From Adiantum capillus-veneris (Eukaryota > Streptophyta > Polypodiopsida > Polypodiales > Pteridaceae): 64,000 nt of DNA. Both the position numbers and the translations under genes were made by a program. Below are positions 56,851-64,000 of the stretch, piece by piece. Below the pieces are notes generated by a model. The model did not search any database and was not told the DNA's origin. It saw only the letters and a program-made list of their open reading frames with translations. Within the stretch, counting starts at the first letter, position 1, and the number at the start of each line of letters is the position of its first letter. The stretch spans positions 57,547,268-57,611,267 of the forward strand of contig CM043944.1 of assembly GCA_014529385.2 (NCBI GenBank). Direction: 5' to 3'.

Positions 56851-57872
56851 TGTCGTACCGTGGCATGTGCATAATGTGAAACTAAAATATTTACCTCACT
56901 CTCAATGCTTTTGCTGTGTGGGACCAAATGCTATGATGTACATAGTGTGATACATGCGAAAATAGATGCCACGGTTGCAGCTATGTATATACCTTGCCGA
57001 GACAGTGAGGACCTGGACGTGGAATTGATGCGTGTTTTATCACAACAAAATAGTCCTATTTTGGTTTAGAATGTACAAATGTCATGTGTATCAAAGTGGC
57101 ACGCTGGTTTTGCCTAGAAAGTTCAATGCATGCGATCTGGGCCAAAAATAACAGGTTTTATGCGTGGGTGTAAGAGATGAATCCAAAGTTATTGCTAAGT
57201 GGAAAAATGAGGTTCAAGATGAAATTAATCCCAATGGGATTTTTCCACAATTTTAGGGATTTTTCTCAGCTTGTTTGGGCTTTTTACGGGCAAAGAAAGG
57301 GCATTTTTGGGCTAAAAATGGTAAAAAATAACCCAAAATTGGAAAAAATGGCTCAAAATTCCACATCACTCATGGTGCCGTGACTATGAGGAGTGAGGGA
57401 ACATTTTAGAAGAGCAATATCAGCACTATAAGATCCTCAGTGAAGGGATACAAAGCGTGCAACTAAGGTATGCTAGTGAAGTCCCGTGCTGTTCCAACCC
57501 TGTATTCGAGGTTGTGAGGCCACCAATTAGGGTTTCCCCTCTTCAAATACCTACTTGGGAATGAATAATTAAGTTTTGAAGCCTCCATGAAATGGCTACG
57601 ATGGAGAATTGAAGCGTTTGTGTAGGGGTTTTATCAAGGCGAAAGAGCACTGCAACTGTGCAATTGGCAGTGAGGCTACACCAAATCATCACACACACAA
57701 GAGTTTTGAGTTGATCTTGGTTCTTTTTCAAAGTGAAGCTTTCATGGCTGGAGTTTTGTTCTTTTTTAGTGTGTTTTTGGCTTCAAATCATCTACGCCTT
57801 GCTTGAATTTGCTACGAATCCTCACAGTCAAAGGCCCGGTGCTTTCCTAGTGGCACTGCGTACTTCTTGACA
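56851..57872 (+). repeat. 3' LTR of element K (1,022 bp)
   Basis: TGTCGTACCGTGG to TACTTCTTGACA. Aligns end to end with 5562-6586 in reverse complement. Confidence 0.92.
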
Positions 57873-58672
57873 TCAGTATTGACTAAAGTGGTTAGTTCAG
57901 AACTGACAGATTGGGAAATGAATCTCCATGCCTCTCTATGGGCTTATAGAGTTTCATTCAAAATAGCTTTAAATGCTACATCCTTTAACCTTGTTTATGG
58001 TCTTGATGCTATACTGCTGATAGAATTTCTATTGCCGACACTAAGGGTAGCTAAGGATCTTGAGTGGATTGGACATGAATTTTCAGAGAGGCTTGAAGAT
58101 GTGGAAAATCTTGACGAGCAAAGGTTAACAGTTGTAGCTCACATCTATGCACAAAAGCGGAGTTTTTTTATTCCCATCTAGTCACAAAAATCTAGTTTTT
58201 CAGAGAGGCTTGAAGATTTGGAAAATCTTGACGAGCAAAGGTTAACAGTTGTAGCTCACATCTATGCACAAAAGCGGAGTTTTTTTATTCCCATCTAGTC
58301 ACAAAAATCTTCAAAAAAGGGGACTTAGTTTTAGTCTATTCCCTTAAGCAACACATTCCCAAGTTTAAGAAAAAGGAAAACGGACCATTTATCATTAAAT
58401 ACATATCTCCAAGTGGAGCAGTTAAGTTGTTCACCCTAGATGGTGAACCAATGGCTAGTTGGATTAGTGGATGTCATTTAAAGAAGTACAATTTGCCGCT
58501 AACCAATGATTTGCTAGAAAAGATGCATGCAACAAAGGAAAGAAAGATAAAACGACAGCAGATCATTGAGGAAGCCCAAGAGGAAGCTCGACTTCTAGAG
58601 TACTCAAAAGGAAAGTTGCTCTCAAAAATCAACAAATACCTATTCCCATCAACACTCTGGAATTTCAGCTAG
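57873..58672 (+). pseudogene. B-type integrase C-terminal part (B'), with tandem duplication
   Basis: The frame opens directly after K's LTR with SVLTKVVSSELTDWEMNLHA, the part of gypsy integrase that follows the catalytic Glu helix. It continues ALNATSFNLVYGLDAILLIE and ELSERLEDVENLDEQRL-type sequence. After a 117-bp duplication with a stop, it ends with KENGPFIIKYISPSGAVKLF, GEPMASWISGCHLKKYN and a basic/acidic tail to 58672. It complements the part of B that ends at 6587. Confidence 0.85.
58081..58310 (+). repeat. Near-perfect 117-bp tandem duplication in the B' integrase frame
   Basis: 58081-58193 and 58198-58310 differ at one base (GATGTGG versus GATTTGG). Each copy carries the TAG in CCCATCTAGTC. 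High identity implies a recent event in already dead DNA. Confidence 0.93.
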
Positions 58673-58849
58673 AAAGATGTGTCAAAGAGCAGCTCATCGA
58701 AAGACAATGGTGGGAACCTACATATGCATTGTTGATTGGCTCAACACTCTGAAAGACAAAAGAAGTAAGAGATGGTCTATCAAAGAGCAAGGCTAACCAA
58801 TGGAGCATAAGACCTTAGGGTTAGATTCATTCAAGACCTCCAATAATGT
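58673..58849. other. Junction stretch, no gene seen
   Basis: Between the B' integrase end and the F-like LTR. TCAACACTCTG occurs twice (58650 and 58740). No domain. Confidence 0.45.
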
Positions 58850-60246
58850 GTGTAAAAGTCCTTTGACCTTAGGTAAGCTAGGGCTGACCTTGAGGCACGG
58901 GAACCCGACCCAACTCGAGGTGCTTGTTCAGCTTGTCATGCTTGATGACTAAGGTGCTTGAGGTGCTTGATCATTGAGGTGCTTGAGATGCTTGAGGTGC
59001 TTGATGATTGAGATGCTTGAGGTGCTTGACATGCTTGAGGTACTAGGGTTGCACTTGAGGTGAGAACCTAGCCCAAGCTTAAAGTGCTTAAGGGCCAAGA
59101 TTGTGGTGGTATCTGGGCCTATGAATGAGGGACTTGAGGTGTCAAAAAGTCAGATATTTAATCCCTACAAGGAGGGGGCAAGCCCTACATGAGGGGTGAT
59201 AAGAGAGAACACCCACACACTCACAAAAGGCATGCATGGTACAAAGAAAGCAAAAGGGATACTTGTCAAGTTCCTCCTCATGTTGCCCTCATGGTGTGCC
59301 TGAAGCCTATTGGTTTTCCACCCAAGAGGTCCAATGAAAATTTAGGATATTTAATTAATTTATTTTTCATTTATCAAGTTCTCTCTCTCAAAGGGGAAAG
59401 GGGGACACTTGTCTCAAGGCTACCCTTACTGCTTGTAATGCCTCCTGCTTGTGATTGGCTAGGCTTGGAGGGGTCCAATGAGCTTCAAGCATGAGCTACA
59501 AGGGGGGGTGGACCCAAGGAAGCTAGGGGGTTGCTTAGAAGGTATACTCACCCACACACACTCACAAACACTTTCATTTTGTGCTATGCAAATTGCAAGA
59601 GCTCCCTCTCCTTCTCCAAGCAAGTAGAGGTTGAGAGCCTACACCAACATTCATGGCTATGGAGTGAAAATCCAACCAAGATCCATGCTTCAATACTTAA
59701 GCTTGACATCTCCTTCTTCTTCGTTACTATGCTATTATGTATGTTAGAAACAAGAGTTATGATAAGTGAGGAACGATTTCTTTCTCCTATGAAATGTTTC
59801 TTCTTCCTCTACCCTACCCTCATTCCCTGCTACCTCTCTCCACCTTCGAAGGTGTTTGAGGTCTTGGGACTGAGGCTTGGGATAGTTAAATATTTGTTCA
59901 AGTTTATGTTATGTTTGTGATGCATGAAGCTTTCCATCTTCATTGCATCACCTAGGTCATGAGGAACACAAAGATTGTATTGTAACAAGTCTCTTTAATG
60001 GGAGAAATCATAATACAAATTCCTATTGGAGGGGGGACCAGCTCCACATAAATCCGGTACTCAATTGTTGTCATGTTCTCTAAATTATCTCTCTTGCAAA
60101 AGTATTGTTCATGCCAAGTTAACTAATTGCTATAATTATGTTGCTATCTTCAATTATGTTCACCCGCTATGCTCACAAAGTCATTTCTCAAAAGTAATCT
60201 CATTAATTTCCGCTACTCTCAAGTTAAATAGGCCAATTCCATTACA
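58850..60246 (+). repeat. F-like LTR (F2), left end uncertain
   Basis: 59150-60246 is a diverged reverse-complement relative of F (29380-30720), sharing AAAGGGGAAAGGGGGACAC-type blocks, the GAACACAAAGATTGTATTGT block and the end TTAATTTCCGCTAC ... ATTACA. The right end at 60246 matches F's terminus exactly. The left terminus was not found; 58918-59045 is a minisatellite not present in F. Confidence 0.75.
58918..59045. repeat. GAGGTGCTT minisatellite
   Basis: About ten degenerate units of 9-13 bp built on TTGAGGTGCTTGA, with GAT insertions (TGATGATTGAGATGCTTGAG). Confidence 0.9.
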
Positions 60247-60393
60247 TCCTATGGGTCTCTCCATATAACCATCAGCCAGTTGGAGTTCCATTCTGGTGGT
60301 TTTTAAAGCCGGTTGTCCCCATTTCTTCTATACATCCTTTGTCGCGATGGCTACATCCGCTCCACTGTCAAGAATAGCCATGGTAGTGAGGCG
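60247..60393 (-). pseudogene. Gypsy aspartic protease fragment
   Basis: The minus strand reads TMAILDSGADVAIATKDV, a stop, then TTRMELQLADGYMERPIG, homologous to element B's protease (15880-16010). It begins right at the end of the F-like LTR and loses homology past 60393, so it is a short remnant cut on the left by F2. Confidence 0.85.
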
Positions 60394-62170
60394 GTCCCGG
60401 GCGGGCAACAAGAAGAGCAACCTCTAGACACCCTTCAAGGCTCCCGTGCTGCTCAATGGGGCTGGGGCACAACACAACACAAACCAAAACAACAAACCCA
60501 CATCCAAATCCCAACTACACAAGGGGCACCACCTAGTTTAAGAGCGAACTAGGACGCAAAAGAGGAGAATCGTTAGAGCAACCCACAAACAAGCAAGGAA
60601 TTTACACTAACCCTAACACCAATGGAACACTCTCACACACTAAAACACGAGAGAGAGAGAGAGACAGGGAGAGAGATAGTGCTCGGGCTGCTTTGAAACG
60701 TATCGGCAATGATCAAGCAAACACGATTATATATTTAAGAAAGAGAGAGAAAGGGGGAGGGGGTGCTTGTTGCATTAATACCTTCTTACAAATCTGTCAT
60801 GACAAATCAAAGTGAGATTAGTATTTGTTCAACATAGCTTGCGTAAATTTCACCACAACACATCACAAGAAAAGCCACCCCAATCACTGTCTTAAGGCCA
60901 GGGGAGTCCTCTCCACCCTGTCGCCCTCTTACAGTATGTGGGACTTATGGCTAGATTGATGACAACACCAGAGACAAGCTATCAAGAACTTAACAAAAAA
61001 CACCAAGACACTTACGCATCATTGTTGTCCATTACTTCACGTTGGAAGGGAGACAAGGTATCCATGCTTAGTCCAAATCCACCCTCCTTGATTCAGCAAA
61101 TGTTGGGCTTACACTAGTAGGAGAAATGATAGATTTCCTACTCTCAATTGAATGATCACTCTCTCTCTTACAATGGCATAGAGTTCCCTTGCTAATCCCC
61201 TATTACAACACATGCACATGCATAAGACAATGAGCTTCCACTCAAGAGCTCCTTCTAGAGAGGTTGAGCTTGGCTTCTCAAGCTATAGCATAGTGCTCTT
61301 GCTTATGGCTCTCCCTTTTTTGTGCTAGCTACACCCTCCTTTTATAGCAATTTTGAAGGCTAGGGTTACTCCTCTAACCATGGTTGGGTTAGATTTTCAG
61401 CAATTTATCTAATTTCTTTTGCTTGGAATTATCAAGAAGTTGGTGGGGAAAGAGAGAGGAGAGAAATGGAGGTGATAGGACTTTTCATAGTGGGTTAGTG
61501 TTAGTAGAGTTAGTATTAATTTACAAATGGAATTGGATATTTACAATGGGAGTATCCATGTAGGATACAAATAAGGAAGAAAAACTCTTAAGAGGTAAGA
61601 AAAGGTGGATTTCTTACAAGGTTGATGCTCCAAGTGTCTTGAGTAGGGCCAATTTTGACGCTTGTTGACGGTCCACTAGCTTTGACGGTACATTTTTTCT
61701 CCACTCTTGACCTTCCTTGAGAGACAAGGTAATTGAAGCTGAGTAATCAACCACCATGATGCTGTCTTTTAAGAGAAGAGGCTGAATTTTGTGGTTTTTT
61801 TGATAGATATGGGTAATTTGGAGGAGGAAAAATGAGACTAGGTGGTCAATTTTGGAATGGAATTGTGTGTGGGAGGTATGAGTTCACCATGGTTTCTCTT
61901 ATTCTTCAAGGTTGAGGAGAAGGTGAGTAGGGTGCAGAGAGGAGTGGTGAGAGAGGTGGGGATGATGAGTGGAGAAGTGTGTGTGAAAGAGGAAAATGAT
62001 AAAGTGGAAGAGAGAGTGTGGCTGCATAGCATGAGAAAACTGGGGTCCACTAATAAAATCATAGCTCACAGCTCGTAGCTCAAAAAAATATGAAAAAATT
62101 TGAGGCAAAAGTTCAGCCCACGAGCTACAACTTTTGTTTTTATCACCTTTTCAAATTCAGAGAGCAAGTG
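60394..62170 (-). other. Unassigned 1.8 kb, possible LTR on the minus strand
   Basis: No supported coding frame. It holds a GA-rich run (60649-60677). The minus strand has TATAAAAGGAGGG near 61337-61349, a good TATA box, with transcription toward the left. TGGTGCCCCTTGTG (minus, near 60520-60535) could be a primer site. This would fit the 5' LTR of the element whose protease lies at 60247-60393, but no second copy is in the window to define LTR ends. 61800-62030 is purine-rich (GAGGAGAAGG). Confidence 0.35.
61337..61349 (-). promoter_or_regulatory. TATA box, minus strand
   Basis: Plus-strand CCCTCCTTTTATAGC, that is GCTATAAAAGGAGGG on the minus strand, the same form as in the C LTRs. Confidence 0.45.
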
Positions 62171-63052
62171 AACTTTAAAAATTCAGCAAAACCGATCGTT
62201 TTTTTCCACTGCACAAGGTCCTTGTGGGGTCCTTCTTTGGATGATTCTTTTGAATACCTCCAAGAGTGAGCCCTCCATAGTGCATGTATGCATGCCACCT
62301 ACCCTTGACCTTATTTGGTAGGTCTATAATTGAAGATATTGTTGAGATTATGATATAAGTGAATAGTACAACTAAGAAAACCCAATATTGGGGGTCTAAA
62401 AAATATGTACATGTCAAATATAAATAATATAAGTGGAAAAAATATAAAGGGGTCAAAAGAAATATCTCTCATTATGAGGCTACCATAAAAAGATAAATAT
62501 TTTTGGTGTTCTAATTTTTTAGAAAAAAACAAAATAGATGTAGGAAGGGAAAAATCACAATAGTGAAAAAAGATACACATAAATAAAACTAGTTTTTTTG
62601 GATTTTCGTTGGGGTGGAGTTATACCAAATATAAGAGAAGCTTACATGAAAATATTTCTATATGGAATAAAGAATATGAAAAATGGTAAGAAAAATTGTG
62701 GTAATGGTGAGGCAATGTACAGAGCATAAATAACACACACCTAGGTAGAAATATTTAAATAAATACCAAAATAATTATGAAAAAATCTTTTATTTAGGCC
62801 CTATATACAAAGAAATATTTACATACGCATGGGCCATAATATACTTATATTTTTTATTTTTTATTTTTTTTGGCTCAACTAGCCCAATGACTAGCTAATT
62901 GAGGGTTTTTTTAAGAAGATATGGGAAAAGTCCCGTGACTCACGCACGCCTATGTACAGTGAAATGGTAGGGATAACCACAGTGTTTGGGTGATTTTGGT
63001 AGGGTGAGGTAACTCACTGTGGCAATTACAAAGAGCCAAAAAACGGCTATCA
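62171..63052 (-). repeat. Probable 3' LTR region of element L
   Basis: The plus strand ends AAACGGCTATCA at 63052. The minus strand before it has CCAGGGGGAGGGCTAA, a likely polypurine tract (63053-63072). The stretch is AT-rich with no gene. The left end of the LTR is not defined. Confidence 0.45.
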
Positions 63053-63080
63053 TTAGCCCTCCCCCTGGATGATGGTATAT

Positions 63081-63980
63081 TCATGTACCATCATAGAGCA
63101 TCTTTTCCAAAGAGAGTGCTTCAGAGTCCTTGACGAGATCTTTATTGTTTGGCCCCTCAGAATTTTGGCTAGACTTACACTCATGCTTCATGTAACAATA
63201 CTTACATGAGACAGCGGCCTTTGGACAGATCTTTGGTAGATCCTTTGGTAGAAGGCGACTCAAATAGGGCTTCAAGCGATACCCGTTTACTTTCCTGGAG
63301 TGCTCTTTACCATTCAAGTCCATAAGCTGATAGTAACTTGAATTGAAAGCCTTCTTGACTATGTATGGCCCTTGCCATCTAGTTTCAAACTTGGCATCAA
63401 AACGATTATCGAGTCGATTGTCATACCTTAGCACCAGATCTCCTTCATTGATGCCTTTGTCCTTTAGTTTCTTGTCAAGTTTCTCCTTCGCCTGCGTAGC
63501 TTTCCTCTTGTAGCACTCGTATGCTGCTTCTCTTTTCCACTCAAGCTCAGCTAAGGTAAGAAGTCGATCCATCCATGCTTCTTGATCATCTTGTGCTGCT
63601 TTGTCATGAAGTCGCATTGTTGGAATGTTGAGCTCGATAGGCTACAAAGCCTCTTGACCATAGACCAAGTGAAATGGTGTGAACTCCGTGGCTTCCCTAT
63701 ATGTGGTTCAATATGCCCACAAGGCACCATCCAAGAAGTCATCCCATAATTTTTTCTTGTTTTGCACCATCTTCCTAATGATTCCTGCAATGACACCATT
63801 AGCCTTCTCCACCAAACCATTTGACTGTGGGTAGTATGGTGTGCTATGACGATGTAGAATGTGAAGCTCTTCACAAACTTCTGTGAGTAAACCCTTCTTG
63901 AACCCCGGACCATTATCCGAGACAATCTCTAGAGGTGTGCCAAATCTACAACAAATATTAGTGTAGACAAACCTGCTCAC
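63081..63980 (-). pseudogene. Element L gypsy integrase, enters from the right edge
   Basis: One minus-strand frame from the window end to 63081. Core: FGTPLEIVSDNGPGFKKG (second Asp) and STPYYPQSNGLVEKANGVIA (catalytic Glu), then LWAY, a TGA near 63705, TEFTPFHLVYGQEAL, a TAG near 63644, and the C-terminal domain EGDLVLRYDNRLDNRFDAKF and ETRWQGPYIVKKAFNSSYYQ. The tail to 63081 shows no domain. No frameshift, only stops. RT and gag lie beyond the right edge. The family differs from B, A and J by sequence. Confidence 0.9.
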
Positions 63981-64000
63981 TGTTTTCCCATTTACCCTTG

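Larger units (their letters stand above)
55544..57872 (+). mobile_element. Element K: 3' half of an A-family gypsy element
   Basis: Decayed integrase (55544-56670), acidic tail, polypurine tract (56834-56850) and a 1,022-bp LTR (56851-57872) of the same family as A. The gag, protease and RT halves are absent. The right end adjoins a B-type integrase frame, exactly as A's 5' LTR does on the other side of the window. Confidence 0.87.

Noticed and set aside
61842-62078. Short frames on both strands near 61840-62100 as genes
   Set aside because: Purine-rich low-complexity sequence gives parallel frames on both strands, no domain.
1-64000. tRNA, rRNA, organelle genes or bacterial operons
   Set aside because: None found; tRNA-like matches are only the 12-base primer-binding sites.

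Overview
This window is plant nuclear DNA made almost entirely of nested, decayed LTR retrotransposons. The evidence for a plant is the set of Ty1/copia and Ty3/gypsy polyproteins of plant type, the primer sites matching initiator-Met tRNA (TGGTATCAGAGC), a chromodomain gypsy element, a gag-only element with 2-kb LTRs, MITE-like insertions, and low-GC intergenic DNA without operons or compact genes. The species cannot be named from the sequence; the density and depth of nesting suggest a large, repeat-rich genome. I see no complete host gene. Two stretches look like host coding sequence: a TFIIB-like exon (31616-31912) and an unrecognised open frame (46703-46952, minus).

Layout, left to right. 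1-4320: partial copia element (minus) with its 5' LTR at 3632-4320, inserted in gypsy element A (4321-6586, minus; gag plus 5' LTR). A sits in the integrase frame of an older gypsy element B (6587-8979 and 14613-17823, minus). B is also split by an LTR-to-LTR copia element C (8980-14612, minus, target duplication GGTTG). At 17824-31197 lies element D (plus), a gag-only element with 2-kb LTRs. Its right LTR is interrupted by copia element E (24005-31155, plus, 192-bp LTRs), whose right LTR is in turn interrupted by solo-LTR-like F (29380-30974, target duplication AAAGC). Then come the TFIIB-like exon, a foldback element (32080-32322), and a gypsy gag remnant (about 33060-34500, minus).

34531-46140 is bracketed by two inverted LTRs of one family, G1 (plus) and G2 (minus). 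G1's LTR carries a 582-bp insertion with CACTA-like ends and a TTAA duplication that G2 lacks. Between them lie an unusual pre-gag coding region, a gypsy gag fragment (H) and a copia fragment without RT (I). 46953 to about 55540 is chromodomain gypsy element J, with an open frame ahead of gag and a gag-pol frame broken by six in-frame stops but no detected frameshift. 55544-57872 is the 3' half of a relative of A (element K, plus), followed by the integrase C-terminus of a B-type element (57873-58672). The rest holds an F-like LTR, a protease scrap, an unassigned stretch with a minus-strand TATA box, and a gypsy integrase entering from the right edge (63081-63980, minus).

Nothing here works as a pathway. 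The content is a stratigraphy of insertions, with all coding frames carrying stops, frameshifts, deletions or duplications. Points of most interest are the mirror-image A-in-B and K-in-B' nests, the TTAA/CACTA-ended insertion with a natural empty site, the extra pre-gag frames in G1 and J, the TFIIB-like exon, and the double-hairpin foldback element.
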